This document shows positions 31,360-44,159 of a stretch of DNA of 64,000 nucleotides, piece after piece. The notes under the pieces were generated by a model that saw only the letters and a program-made list of their open reading frames with translations, was not told the origin of the DNA and did no database searches. Each line of letters starts with the position of its first letter. Position 1 is the first letter of the stretch. The stretch spans positions 8,506,001 through 8,570,000 of the forward strand of contig NW_018343979.1 of the NCBI RefSeq assembly GCF_002099425.1, in the 5' to 3' direction. The stretch is from Phascolarctos cinereus (taxonomy: Eukaryota; Chordata; Mammalia; Diprotodontia; Phascolarctidae). Position numbers and translations under genes: made by a program.

Positions 31360-31502
31360 AGGAAACTGAGTTGAAATCTAGCCTCAGACACTTATTAACT
31401 GACTCTGGGTAAGTTATTTAATCTCCCAATGCCCAAGGCAACTCTCCAAGAGTATAATTTGCAGAATACATGTACATTTGCATTAGTAAAGAGACTTTTT
31501 TC
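31360..31502 (+). mobile_element. 'SINE X' family copy, sense
   Basis: 'ctagcctcagacacttatta', 'aggcaactctccaagagtat' and 'tttgcattagtaaagagact' are the reverse of the 18968 copy in order. Confidence 0.65.
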
Positions 31503-32139
31503 GCTGGAATCTTAGGTTCAGTTAAAAAAAAAAGAAAGAAAGAAATTGTGGCTGGCTTGGGGGGAGTGGGGCAAAGGACAGGAAAGGAAGAGATAAAAAA
31601 AAATAAGCTTCTCTGGATTTTCAGTCCATTGTTGAAACCTTTTGCCTCCTGAAACCAAGCAGAATAGGTCATAGGACAATGTTTCGAAGACTTGAACAGG
31701 TATCATGTCCTACATAAATCAAATATGATAAACATCCCCGACTCCTTCAAGTGATCCCATTACTTGGCATCTATTTCCCTAATCCATCCTCCCAGGATCT
31801 ATATTCCTTGTTGATCCAAAAAAGGAAGAAACTAAAAGAAGCCAAACCATCTCTTACCTCAACTCTCCATTCCCTAAAACATGTCTTTCAAATGCTCAAT
31901 CCTCTGTGGTTTCCCCATGTTGGTGGAAAGCTGGGGTAGCCAGGCATAAGAGCCATTAAGGATCTGCACGAAGAGTGCCTGTTACCTGGTAGTTGTTTTT
32001 TAATCAATAAAATAAGGATAATTGTATTTCTACTATCTAGGATTGTTATAATGAAAAGATTTTGTTACTTAATGATCTATATAAATATGAATTATTATTT
32101 TTATACATCCTATTTGCTTTGATGATTTTTTAAAATTTT
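31503..32139. other. Unassigned DNA
   Basis: A-rich and G-rich patches near 31525-31600 keep short frames open. A MIR-like tail scrap may lie near 32020-32100. No gene. Confidence 0.35.
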
Positions 32140-32700
32140 GTCTTGCTAATTTATAATTCAGTAAAGATTAGAAAAACTACTTTGGAGTTGGAATCACGGG
32201 CTAATCTTTGCAGGCTGCTAGGTGCCTAGTAACATAGAATAAACTAGATCTTAATGGGTAAGAGTTAGGCAATTTAAGCATAACAGCCCTTCCAGGGATC
32301 ATGAAGTGCTAATGTAAATTTAATTTACCTGGTTCTGAGCCAGAGATGGGCCCCAGGCAGGGAGGAATATGAGATGTCAGAGAAGAGCCCTGGGGTGAAT
32401 AGGAGAGACAAACAAGGCAATTGGCATTAAGCCAGCCTGTCCTTACCCTCCAGTCAACTTACGTTTGCTAAAATTTTAATAGCAAAGCTGGGGATTGGAG
32501 CATGAGCCAGATTCAGGTGCAGCTGGCAAATGCATGAGACAAGCTCCAAGTAGATGACTGCAAGCTGAAAGAGTGAGCAGAAAGGATATCACAGTAGAGC
32601 CGATCAATGGTGGGAACCACCATAAGAAGATCTGGACCAGAAGCTACTTCTTGTAATTTCCTGTAATAAGGCAAAATGATTCCCAGATTGTAGAGATGCT
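32140..32700. other. Candidate conserved noncoding element
   Basis: Repeat-free. It contains a 15-bp near-perfect palindrome (gtaaatt-t-aatttac, 32314-32328), adjacent E-boxes CAGGTG (32514) and CAGCTG (32520), and an 'aaatgcatgag' octamer-like word. Suggestive only. Confidence 0.35.
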
Positions 32701-33184
32701 ATGCTTTCTGTGGTGTTGGAACAAGTGGATAATCAAAGCCCCAGCTATGCTCATCCTCTCCCATCCATGGGGACTGGGCAGAATGAAGTGGCTTAAGATG
32801 GGAAATTAAAGTTTGTGGTTGTATAAACTTGTGAGAGTTGATGTTGACCCTCATTGATACTTCCACTTTAGTGGGGATTTTTAAAACTTTGAATAAACAT
32901 TTATTCTAAAACCAAAAATTAGGGTTTGAGTAATTGGAGAACATAAGGACTAGGACAAAATATAAGGAATTTTCCTAAAATATGATTAGGTTCAAGCAAT
33001 CCTCTACCAGAGATTTCCAAAATTTGTGTAACATCATTCCCGTTTTGTGCAAAAAGAATCATTTTTCATAAAACTGTCTCTCCAGATAACTTTCTTAGCT
33101 GTCATTTATTTTAATGAAATTAAAAGTTTATTATAATTCTATAACAACCCTCAAAAGATCTTAAACACATAATAAAAATAATAT
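32701..33184. other. Unassigned DNA
   Basis: No repeat, RNA or exon recognised. Confidence 0.35.
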
Positions 33185-33393
33185 GAGGAAGAATGGCATA
33201 GCAGATAAGGAACTGGTCTCAAAGACCTGGGTTCAAGTATTGCCTTTTACACATATTAACTATATGATCTTGGGGAAATCATTCAAGTTCTCAGTGCCCC
33301 CTAGAAAGTCTCTGACTATAAATCACAGAAGCGTTGATCTGCACTTGCAAATTAAGTTTCTCATCAGGAGCTTTTTTTCACAGATCACAGGTC
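33185..33393 (+). mobile_element. 'SINE X' family copy, sense, long form
   Basis: tRNA-like head 'gaatggcatagcagataagg', B-box-like 'gggttcaagtattg', 'agtctctgactataaatcac', 'gttgatctgcacttgcaa' and an end 'cacagatcacaggtcc'. This shows the family's full sense order. Confidence 0.7.
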
Positions 33394-33397
33394 CAAC

Positions 33398-33470
33398 AAA
33401 AATAAATAAATGAATGAATGAATAACTGGAAAGTGGATGTATGGATAGATAAATGAGTAAATGAATAACA
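33398..33470. repeat. (AAAT/GAAT)n degenerate microsatellite
   Basis: 'aaataaataaatgaatgaat' then looser GGAT/GAAT words. It lies at the 3' side of the sense SINE X copy, so it may be its tail. Confidence 0.85.
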
Positions 33471-35339
33471 TCCCCTACACAAATATTTGTTGATTTAATC
33501 TTAAACAATTGATTAGTTAAAAATTCCTCATAGTTTACATATTTATAAATTACAAATAATAATTATTATTTGAATATCACTAATGTTATGAGTGGGCTTG
33601 TTTTACAGCCCAAAGTTCCTCAGAAAATTATATTAATGAAGATGTTTCTATTTGTTAGTCTTTTTCAACCACTAGTAGGCAGCCATATTCTGACTTAATA
33701 TATGTTTCATAGCTAAAACAGAAAACCTAATTTCATATATCTAAATTATGCTATAAATAGTATAATACTAAATATAGTATTTATTTACAAATAGTATAAT
33801 ATTAAAATTTGTACAACTTTGCTTGATAAAATAGGGAAGTCTTTATTTAGGCATAATCAAAATAGAATGATATTCAATTTGAATGCTTGTTTCAATATAC
33901 CATTTCAAATCTATGAATTGTTCTTGTTTAGATGGAGTAAGATCAAATGTGTCATATTTGTTCTTGAAAAAAGTTCCTTATCTATTCATATTTTTAAATA
34001 TCTAGGTCCAAAATAAAGTGAGAATTGTTTTTATAATAGAGTCAAGAGATAAATAAGCAGATCTTCATTTTCTTCTATTTCTTTCTCTTATTTTGAAGAT
34101 AAGGAATTTTTAATTGGAAAATATATACAAAACATTATTTAGCACATTTGTTAGCCATACTTGAATTTTCTTATTCCATAAGTTCAGTTGCTTTATCTTT
34201 CCAGATGAGAGTATAAATTTAAGGAATTTCCATTGATGAGTACTCAGGTTTTTTTTCAAAATACAAATATCAGAAAGAAGATTTATTTTTGTTATAAATA
34301 AGTTCATCTCCATTACATTGCTTATGAGGAAAAAGGGCAATAATTTTCATTTAAATAGTCTTCAAAGTATATTGGCACAAGAAATCCATTATGTTTCACA
34401 ATAATTTTGATGAGCCTTATACTCTGCCCCTATAATGAATGGTCTAGACCTGTTTTGCCCCTACACCATCATAATTTTGAGAGAACTTTCATTTTATTAG
34501 GCTTTTAAAAATACAGTTGACTGCTCTTTTAACAATAGGACAAACTGCATTACCTCCTCATTCATATTTCACAAAAGAGGTGATTGCGAAGTATATAATT
34601 TGTCCCAATTGTATAAAAGGACACATACTTAAGTAGATCTATGTTTCATCCTGACATTGAATGAACTCTGCTGATTCATTTCTAAGACTGAGTTGCAGAG
34701 TAAATGCTGATCTGCATCAGTAGAAGGATTTCTTCACTAAGAGTTCTCTATATTGATTAAATCACAGATCCTGTAAAAAAAAAGCTGCCCACAGAATTTC
34801 TAAATGAAAAAGCCTTATTTAGTAGGAGAAACGATGCTACTTTTAGCTATTAATGATAAAAAATAAATGATTAGTAGATCATCTGCAGAGCAGTTCAGAG
34901 CCCAAGACAATTCTCACACATTGTGTCATTTTCATTGTAAAAAAATTATTAAAAAAACAAAAGCTATCAAATAAATTGAAATTGTCTCTTGTTGTGGCAT
35001 CCACATCTACAGATTTTCAAAGAAACCTTTCCCAGCATAAATTTCAGCAATATATCATACATATGTAATTAAGTGAGCATCTTTTACTACATCTGTTGTT
35101 TCATGCTCTTGTGATATAAAATAGGAAGATTTTCATTTCTCAATTAATTAGTTACAAAGGTTTTCAGACATATGGGAAATTTTCTTTTCACTAAATTATT
35201 TGTAAATGAAAACATATGGAGCTGCTTTGCATATGCTTCCCTGATTTTTTTTATCATATTAATAGTTATAGGTAGTACTATTTCTCTTACTGAGTAAGCT
35301 TTTTTCATTTAAAAATTCTGTGGACAGCTATTATTTTTA
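33471..35339. other. Long AT-rich stretch without recognised repeats
   Basis: About 1.9 kb, very AT-rich. Frames of 65 and 76 codons show no domain I can name. It could be a decayed DNA transposon or single-copy DNA. Confidence 0.35.
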
Positions 35340-35500
35340 CAGGACCTGTGATTTTATCAATATAGAGAACTCGAGGTGAAACATTTCTTCTACCAATGCA
35401 GATCAGAATGTATTCTGCAACACAGTCTTTGAAAGCTGAGAAGTTAAGTGACTTGCCTAGGATTATACAATCTACACATGTCAGAGTTGATACAAGTATG
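35340..35500 (-). mobile_element. 'SINE X' family copy, antisense
   Basis: 'acctgtgattttatcaatat', 'cttctaccaatgcagatcag', 'agttaagtgacttgcctagg' and a weak tRNA-like end. Confidence 0.7.
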
Positions 35501-36171
35501 TACATAATGTATTACATTAGACCAGGATTTTTTTAGTATGTTTTTGCTTATTGGAAGTCTTTCATTTTCTCTGGAAAAAGTTATCATCTTGACAATGTAT
35601 TCTGCATATACATATTCAAAATGTCATTGAAATTTCGTAAATGTCATGCTTTCTGCTTCTAAAGCATTCACACAAAGCAGTCTTTCCTCTCCATAATAAA
35701 ATTATTTGTGAATTGCCATGATAAGTAGAGCCAATTTTGTTGTTGTTTTTTTTAAGAATTTTTGGCTTTTTAATTCTGTTTCTGTATTTCTGCTATTTAA
35801 ATTGTCTCTATTGTCTTTGCTTATAAAACTTTCATATGGTCTTGTGCATTTTCCTTCAAACCATTCATATATTCATCCATCACAAAAAGATATTACTTCA
35901 TTTTATAAAAATTAGAGACAATAAAATTGTTTCAATTAAATTTAAATTGAATTATAAAAAATTCAAATGATACCTAACCATTCTAGAATTGTAGCAAACT
36001 TAAAAGTCATTAGTTTTATTGAAAATTGACATTTCAATATACTTACCAAAATGAATGATGTCAAGAAATACGATTGATATTATACACCTTCTATGTTTTC
36101 ACTCAGAGTGATTGCCTTTAATTACGCATACTTCATGTTCATCTCAACAAGAAGGCATCTGAGTAATGGGT
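35501..36171. other. Unassigned AT-rich DNA
   Basis: Continues the composition of 33471-35339. No gene seen. Confidence 0.35.
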
Positions 36172-36680
36172 CAGTCAGCCAACACATTCATTAAGTGTTT
36201 ACTATATTACTAGACTGTTAAAAGCTAGGGATACAAATAAAGGCAAAAGGCACAATCCCTGATCTCAACAAGCTTACATTCTTGTGAGAAAGACAATATG
36301 CAAACAAATATTTTCATATACAAAATATAAACCAAAATAATCTCAGAGGCAAAGCAATAGCAGTAGAGGTAAAAGGATAGAGCAAGAACTCTTACACCAG
36401 GTGGGATTTGAGCTGAGGCTTGAAGGACAGCAGAGAAATCACATGTGGAGGTGAGGAGAGAAGGAATTCCAGGGAAATGGCCAGTGCAAATGCATGGAGT
36501 CAGGAGACGAATTATCCCAGGCAAGGAATAGCATGTAGGCCAGTGTGGCCTACAGGGTGGTGAGTGAAGTATAAGAAAACTGAAAAAAATAGGAAGGTGC
36601 CAAGCTGTGAAGGGCTTTAAATGCCAAATCAAAATTTTCAGATTTGATCCTTGTAGGAATAGAAAGAATTTATTGAGCGG
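36172..36680 (-). mobile_element. L2 LINE 3' region, antisense
   Basis: 'cattcattaagtgtttacta', 'agggatacaaataaaggcaa', 'tgatctcaacaagcttacat', 'ggatttgagctgaggcttga', 'gaattccagggaaatggcca' and 'agggctttaaatgccaaatc'. It explains the 160-codon minus frame at 36225-36707, which is a reading of untranslated L2 DNA. Confidence 0.8.
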
Positions 36681-37829
36681 CAGAAAAAAAGGTAATGTCA
36701 TACACATGGGTAGCTCCAGAGAGGGTTATTGGCAGGATAGTGATGAGTGGGATGGGAAAAAGAAAGCAGCAGGAAGGGGAATGCAGTTTGTATATTGGTA
36801 GCTGGGGGTTGTAAACCATTGGAATGGGGCAAGTATGAGGCAAAATTAGTATGCTAACCATGAAGAATGAGTCTAGGTAGAGTATTTAGTTGGAAGGGGG
36901 TTCATAGAGGGAAGCAGATGATTAGACCATTCAAAATCCTTCCTTGAGATCCAACCTCATGACAGAGATTGGTCTTCTGAATTCCAGAAGGCCCACCTTA
37001 TAGTAAGCCTAAAGGAATCCAGGCCAGAGCTAGAAGGTAGCAGTTAGAGGTATCTTCATGCTCAATAATGGCCTCTGGAAATGGAGAATACCCTTGGATA
37101 AAGATTGAATTGTGGACTGACATAAGGCTCACAAAACTTTCTGGGAAAACAGACAGGGGTTGTTGGATCCTGAATTGATATCTGACTTGTTGGAAAAATC
37201 CTGGCTAGGCCTACAGTGATGGTTGTAGATCACATTCATATCAAGCTTTGACACTTACTGACTCAAATGTAACCTCATTTGCACATACTGCATTTAAAAA
37301 AATCACTGCACTCTCTGTTCATCATCAGTTGAAAGGAATTTCTTGGGTTGGCCTTATTCTTGTTGACTGATCTGAACCCTGTTTCCATTTTTTAAAGTGA
37401 ATGGATTTATGTGGAGATTGTATTGGAAAATATCCAATAATTTTGGCAATTTCTCCATGGTGGGAGGTAAGGGGGACAAGAGAGGAGGCAATGGTGTCCC
37501 ATGTTTTTGGTAAGCTTTTTTCCAGATCAAGAAAAGAAATTGGTAGCATTCACAAATGAATCAAGCTAAGAAGAAAAAGTAGCCAGTTTTCTGAGAGCTT
37601 TGGATTTATCCCCAGAGTATCCTTCTGATACTCAGTGTTGTGCAAAGACAAGTGAGGATGAGAATTTGATTGACAGTGCTAAGTTCTTACTCCTAAGAAG
37701 GACTAGGTACTTGTCACAGTTATTTCCTAGCTGCTTCATGAAGATTTGCATTGTGGCTTTTGTAGTTCATTTTAACTTTTGAGGTACTTTATATTATATA
37801 CCACCAGTGAAAGGCATCATATGTATGAT
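36681..37829. other. Unassigned DNA with one coding-looking minus frame
   Basis: The minus frame at 37325-37549 (74 codons, MLPISFLDLEKS to IRPTQEIPFN) has a balanced residue mix, unlike nearby chance frames. It has a stop immediately upstream and no recognised domain. It might be a remnant of a retrocopy or transposon. Confidence 0.35.
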
Positions 37830-38020
37830 AAACTGGACAGTTTGCTGAGTCAAGAAGACCAGGATTCAGATCCTACCTCAGACACTTTCTGCACAATTCT
37901 GAGCATGGCATTTAACATCTCCTTAAAGGTTGAAGTTCCTCATCTTTAAAATGAGGGAGTCCTACTCAATGGTCTCTAAGATCCCTTCTGCTCTAAATCT
38001 ATGATTCTCTGATTCTGTAT
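37830..38020 (+). mobile_element. MIR3/Ther-type SINE, sense
   Basis: 'gattcagatcctacctcaga', 'ttcctcatctttaaaatgag', 'aagatcccttctgctctaaa', 'tctatgattctctgatt'. Confidence 0.8.
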
Positions 38021-38029
38021 CACTAACTA

Positions 38030-38130
38030 TATGATCTAGTGGATAAAAAGCTGCCTTCAAAGCCAGAAAGACCTAGCTTCATCCTTTCTGACGCATAACT
38101 TTTTTATCAGTCATCCCACTTCTTTAGATG
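38030..38130 (+). mobile_element. tRNA-derived SINE head, sense
   Basis: 'atctagtggataaaaagctg' and 'gaaagacctagcttcatcc'. Truncated after the head. Confidence 0.5.
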
Positions 38131-39060
38131 TTTAGTCATATGTTCATATAAATATAGGCTTATTCCCCAATATTTCCAGAGGTAACTTTCATCTTCAATT
38201 TGTTCACCAACTAGTTAATTGGCTTCTAAGGGGAACTGACAAGGCCCAGTACTCAATGAGAGAGTACACAGTAATGTACCTACAAAAATATTAGTCTAGT
38301 CTTGGAAATTCAGTAGTTGGATTTCTGCTAATGTAGACATCTGTAAGGATAACTCTAAGTACCTTTTTTTTTCCAGAAAGCAAGACTCATATGGAAAGCT
38401 TTCCAATAAAAGAACCTGCCAGAGGGAGAAAAAGATGGCCATTATTCTAAGTTGTTGTTGCTGGGACTTCTGTGCAACATCTGATACTGAGAGCTGTCAA
38501 AGCACAAAGCCAAGAATTGAAAAGGCAGTAGGAGCCAACTCTACTGCAATAAGCAATGGAGTTATTGGGGACCTTATGGCCTTCTTTTTGCCAAATGGGA
38601 AGGGACTCTGGCAGCAACAGTGTATATAAATTGTGAATAACAGGTTGAGAGGCCAAGAAATGACTTCATCAAGGGAGAGGGAGGGAGAGAGAAAGAGAAT
38701 CTTGATCTCAGGGGCAATCAATTTCTGTGCTGGAGTATCAAATTTGATTATCCTTATCTAAGTTCTTATTGCTTCAAATCTTGTTATAAAATTGCTCTTC
38801 ACCTTTGAGATTCCTCTGCATTTAAGTAGGAAAATCTCGCATGACTCTCATTTCCACATATTAACACACAACATCCAATTCCCTATCCCCTCACCACCAC
38901 CCAACCCTACAGGTAAGAACCCTCGATGGAATTATGCTCTTCAGATTATTTAAAAGAAGAACCTAGTCTTTAATTTTTAAAAATAGAAGAAAACAGTTCT
39001 TTCATTTCTTACCCTGCATTTTAATTCAAAATTTCACACCAAACCAAAAAAAAATAATTA
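38131..39060. other. Unassigned DNA
   Basis: Several overlapping 60-75 codon frames on both strands at 38435-38721 lack domains. No repeat family recognised. Confidence 0.35.
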
Positions 39061-39061
39061 G

Positions 39062-39210
39062 TCTTCATTCTGAGAAGCAGCAAGCTTTGGTGTGGTAAAA
39101 GCGGTTAGAAGCTCTGAATTCAAGTGCTGACTTTATGTGAACTTGGGAAAGACATAACTTCTCCCAGAGTCAATTTCTTCACCTTCTAAGTTAGAAGCTT
39201 GTCTCTAAGG
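39062..39210 (+). mobile_element. MIR3-like SINE, sense
   Basis: 'gctttggtgtggtaaaagcg', 'gaattcaagtgctgacttta' and 'gtcaatttcttcaccttcta'. Diverged. Confidence 0.5.
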
Positions 39211-40473
39211 AAGACTGCGAGGAGAGCCCTTCCTTCAATAAATTTAAAGAGGCATAGAAAGAGGATCTACCCTGAACTCACCAAGGAGCCAGAAAAAATT
39301 CACATAAGGCCAGGCCATTAGAAATAATTGTCGAAGATGACAAAGCATCCCCTTATGCTAAAAGATTGAAAGAAGAACAGATCACACCCACAGGTTACTG
39401 GGCAAATGCTTAATTGCTGTCTGGAACTGTCCATTTTCAGTCCACTAAAAATACAGGCCTATAATCAATTCATATGGACAAGACTATAATCTGGGAATTA
39501 TGAGATCTGGATTTTTTCCCCATGCAGAGAATGACTTCCTACAAGATGGCAGAAAAAGCTAACCTTTTGAATTATCAACTGGTACTTACCAAGCAATCAT
39601 ATGCAAAAGGAGAATTCCTAAGTCTATGATGATTTGTATTCAGCTACACCCAACCAATACCTCCTCCCCCAACAAAGAAATCTGTTATGAGGATCACTGA
39701 AATAATGGCAGGTAAAATAAGGGTCAGATATTTTCCTGCTGAACATTTCTGCTTCTAAAGTAAAATCCTATCACCACTCCTGGGTGTTTCCTTGGTCCCA
39801 GGCCACATTTGTAGCCCTCAGGATTACGCAAAGCTACAAATTGCTATGGAAAATGTCCATACTTCTGTGACACACATACGTGTGAACCAGACCCTACATC
39901 TTGTGTTAAACAGCTTTAAAAATATGTCCCATGTGAGTATTAGTATATATGCCTTACCACCATATTGACAACTCTGATCATTTAAATGAAGTAGAGGCCC
40001 ATCATAGAAATTTCATGCTTGGGCAGAACATTAAATAAGATAATCTTTAAGGCCTCTACCAACTTGGAGATTTTATAATTCTATGATACTAAATTTAAAA
40101 AGAATTCTCATAACTAGCAGGAAAGTCTAGTTAATTAGTTTAAAAGTCTGGTCTTCTTGAAGAGGAATTCACCTCTTATCCTTTTTACTTAGCTAATGGC
40201 AAGTCATGACAATGTCAATACATGGAATGAGTTTCCCAAAACTTCGATAGCTATCTCTATGACTAAATAATGAGCTATCTACAAGATCATCTATTGATTA
40301 AATCACAAATCTTTTAAATACCAAAATATCTTAGCATCTCAATTTTTCTTTGTTTGAATGTCTTAGCCATACCCCAAATTAAACATGATCAAAACTGAAG
40401 GTAACGTCTCTTCTTGTTACTCATCTTCTTGACTTCCTTATTTCTGTTAGTCACATCACTGTTTTCCTTGTCA
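39211..40473. other. Unassigned, repeat-poor DNA
   Basis: About 1.25 kb. A possible reversed L3-like scrap lies near 40020-40090. No exon recognised. Confidence 0.35.
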
Positions 40474-40672
40474 TAGGATCACGTATTTAGAGCTGGAAGG
40501 GAACTTAAATGTTATGTAGCCCAATATCCTCAGTTTACAGATAAGGAAACTGAGGCTCAGAAGTGAAATGACTTGCCCAATGTCATACACGTAGTAAGTG
40601 GTATAGCTGGAATTTAAACCCATGCCCACTGATTCCAAGTCTAGTACTTATTCTACTGCACCACAGACTTTG
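40474..40672 (-). mobile_element. MIR3/Ther-type SINE, antisense
   Basis: 'tcataggatcacgtatttag', 'agctggaagggaacttaaat', 'gataaggaaactgaggctca' and 'gtctagtacttattctactg'. Well preserved for its age. Confidence 0.85.
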
Positions 40673-40774
40673 CTATTCAGACAAATTCTAAACCTAAAAT
40701 CATCATTGACTACTCCTATCTATCATTGCTGTTATCTAATCTGCTGCTCAAAGGAAGAATTATAAACTATTAGT

Positions 40775-41765
40775 GCTATATGAAAGACTGCCCAAATCAC
40801 CAGTAATAAAAGAAATGCAAATCAAAATAACTCTGAGACATCTAGCATATTTTCAAAGATTATGAAGAAGCAAAGTCAACAATGGAGGAGATATGGAACG
40901 ACAAACACACTAATGCACTGTTGATGGGGTTGTGAATTGTTTCAACTGTTTTGGAAAGCAATCTGGATTTACACTAACAAAGTGACTAAAAAGTCCACGG
41001 CCTTTAACTCAGATATCCCACTACTAAGCATATGACACAATGAGGTCAAGGATAGAAAGAAAAGTCCAATATATACAAATATACATATATGTATATATAT
41101 ATTTACATATATGTTTTTGTGTTTATATGTATAGATATATGTGTACATATCTATATGCACACACATGTATATAGTTGCACTTTTCTGTAGTAGCAAAGAA
41201 CTAGAAACAAAATAGGTATTTATAGACTGGAAGATAACTTAACAATATGTGGTACATAAAAATAATGAAATATTACTGCACCATAAGAAATTATGAAAAC
41301 AGAATACAGGTGCTATGAGAAGACTTTTTTGAACTGATACAAAATGAAGTATGCCCAACCAAGAAAAGAATACACTAAATAACTACAACAATGTTAATGG
41401 AAAAACTCAGTAATAAACACTGAAACTGAATGGTATGGAATTATAAAGTCTGGCCCACAAGAAAAGCTATGAGAATATGCCTTCCTTTTTTTTTGCAGAC
41501 GTGGAAGAACATGGGGGTAGAACATAGCACATAGTGTCAGATACTTCTCTAAAATGAACATGATGAACTGGATGATTTCTTTTCTTTTTGGTGAGGCAAC
41601 TGGGGTTAAGTGACTTGCCCAAGGTCACACAGTTAGCAAGTGTTAAGTGTCTGAGGCTGGATTTGAACTCAGGTCTTCCTGACTCCAAGGCCAGGGCTCT
41701 ACTCACTGTGCCACCTAGCTGCCCCAAACTGGATGATTTCTTAGCTTCCTTTTTGCTACTAACAT
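40775..41765 (+). mobile_element. L1 3' end, sense, interrupted by a WSINE1-like SINE
   Basis: 'gaaatgcaaatcaaaataac', 'aatgcactgttgatggggtt', 'atatcccactactaagcata', 'aacaatatgtggtacataaa', 'aacactgaaactgaatggta'. This is the forward form of the 3' region seen reversed at 22051 and 2080. A TATATG-rich expansion lies at 41080-41165. The SINE at 41582-41726 has a 16-bp duplication of L1 sequence. Confidence 0.85.
41582..41726 (-). mobile_element. WSINE1-like SINE, antisense, perfect 16-bp target duplication
   Basis: 'ggggttaagtgacttgccca' to 'gtgccacctagctgcccc'. The identical 16-mer 'aactggatgatttctt' lies at 41566-41581 and 41727-41742. Confidence 0.95.
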
Positions 41766-42483
41766 TCTATGAATCCATACAGTAAGGATAGTAGGTGTCT
41801 TGGTGCTTTAAAATCTGCTTTGCAAACATAGCTCCTATAAAAGCTGTTGACTTACGAATGCTTCCTTCTCTGTTCCTCCACCTCTCTGCCCCTGTTAAAT
41901 AAATCCTTCCCTGGCTTTTATGCTCCAAGAATTAGTTGCCTCCCTCAATATCAAATTAGTTGATGTTCATTGAAATTTTGTTTCTGACTTCTGGCTACCT
42001 GGAGGAGAAAGATATTTTACCATCACATCTCAAAAGATTTATAACTAGAGGTGCATGCTCTCTGGTCATCATCTTCTTCATCTACCTGGAAATATTTTCC
42101 TCTCGCACCTACCCACTCTGTGTTGGTGAACTCACTAAAAATAATATTCACTATTCAGATGTACTGCCTAACACTACCCTTCGAGGAGAATTTTGCCTTA
42201 CCTCTACATTTCCCTAAATTGGTATCTGGGCCCCCTGTTCTGCAGTAGCCACATGGACCAAGACACCAAGATTAGACCTCCAATATCCCTTTCCTTGAAT
42301 TCTCATATGGCTCCAGATTAACTTTTCTCTTCAAACCAGCTCCCCACCAATCCCTAGACTTTCCCTCAGTTCCTAATTTGGAGGCAGAGCTGAGATAAGA
42401 CATATTCTGGGCCCAGTGAATAATTGACAATTTTCTCTAGCTTAACTGCTTGCTCTGTTCATCTCCCTTGTGTTCAATTTGAG
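41766..42483. other. Unassigned pyrimidine-rich DNA
   Basis: Could be a diverged sense LINE (L2-like pyrimidine bias, frames of 85 and 65 codons) but no motif decides it. Confidence 0.35.
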
Positions 42484-42745
42484 GAATCATAGGATCACAA
42501 TATTTAGAGTTTAAAGGGAACTTAGAGTTTATTTAGTCAAACCCTTCTTTCCACAAATGAGGAAGGTAAGACTCAGAAAAATTAGATGACTTGACCAATA
42601 TCATAACTAATAAGTAGCGAAGTCATGATTTTAACCCAATTCTATTGTACAAGCTCGTTCAGCATTCTAGTTGAAAGAATCCTGTATTTGGACTCAGAGA
42701 ACCCAAGTCCCTGAACTCCAAATCCAGGATTCTTTCCACTACACC
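42484..42745 (-). mobile_element. MIR3/Ther-type SINE, antisense, with duplicated or joined head
   Basis: 'aatcataggatcacaatatt', 'ccacaaatgaggaaggtaag' and 'attttaacccaattctattg', followed by a second SINE-head-like block ending 'aggattctttccactacacc'. Confidence 0.65.
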
Positions 42746-44159
42746 CTTTTAAGTCAAGATTCAGGTGGGTTCCCTCCCCAGGGAAGAAACTAACTGGAAT
42801 CCAGTTCACAAAATTGAGGAACACCTTAAACAAAACAAATAACAGGATATCCCCTCTTTCAATAAGGGTAGAGTAATGGCAATGCACCTTTCATTCCAAT
42901 TCACACTGATCTTCGATGTTAATACTTGACTGTTAGACCTGTTGGTCTATCACTTTTACTTTGTGCTGTTTATATTGGTGACTTATTTTTTAGTGCCGTT
43001 GGTCATTAGATTACATAACCTTTGTATCATAGACTTTGATAACATGAAGGGCCAAGGTAGTAGTAGGAAATTCCCACTACCAGTTTAGAGAGATTTGAAA
43101 ATGCACTTCCCTCCCTTCTTTGCAAAATTGAGCATATCTTATAGACATGGAAAATTACATATGCTGTCAAGTTTTGCTGAGCCACTTTTCTCCGCTTTAT
43201 TCACTGTCACAAGTAACGGGAGAACTTTCAGAAATTAGGGTGAGGTTAATACAAAAGATAAGCAATGTGTCACGGTTTTATGGTTGCATAAGGGTGAAAG
43301 TATAGGGCAGCAATCAGAAAGAACCAGGCCATAGTGAGCAGAGGCAATAGTGAAGTAGCAGCAGATAAGGTGACAACACAGTGGGGGCCTTGAAACAGAT
43401 GAGGTCATTTTGCCCCAGGCACACACATTCCCTACCATACTCTGGGTGACAATGATGAGTCAGGCTATCTTTTAAACAATCCATTTGATGCAAAACCACC
43501 ACCTCACTCCCATCAGTTAATCTTTGCAAACTCTTTGCTCAGTTTGAATTTTAAACACATCACCCAGATGTTTATGTTCCGCACAGAAATTTGAGATTTT
43601 TCATCAGGATATACAAAAAGTAAGCCTGGAAGTTTGTGGTCTAACAAGTCCTCCCACTCAAAGCCAGAGGATGGCTGCTGAACCGGCTGTGTGAAAAGAA
43701 ATAAATAAGGGAGGAAGGAAAATCCCAAGACGCTTTCAGAGACAATGAAAATAGCGCCACCCTATAAAATTGAGCTATGTTATGACTCAAATCTTTTTCT
43801 GGCCACACCAAACTGGCCTGGGACCAGGTCTGTGCACTCAACTCTACTCAGTGTCACACAAAAGTAAAATTGTTTATCACAAAAAACTACACACTGCAAA
43901 CACCATGATGTTGCTGTTTTAAGGACTGTAAGATGAAGCCCTAGGCTGAACAACTTCTCATTAATGTCAAAGCAAGTTTTCTCCTAGAACTTAAGAAATC
44001 CAGAACAACTCATTGACTCACTGTTTTTCTTTATTTTTTCCCCTCAGTTTAACATTCCACCCTCCACCCCACTCACCAAGCTCTATACTGACATTCATTC
44101 ATTCATTCCACAAATATTTATACCCTGTACTTGACACAGTGGGGTATAAAAAATGCTGT
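42746..44159. other. Unassigned DNA
   Basis: About 1.4 kb with several short minus frames (43235-43841) and no recognisable domains, RNAs or repeat families. Confidence 0.35.

Noticed and set aside
36225-36707. 160-codon minus-strand open frame
   Set aside because: It lies wholly in reversed L2 3' untranslated DNA (same sequence order as 60486 and 44160) and has no domain.
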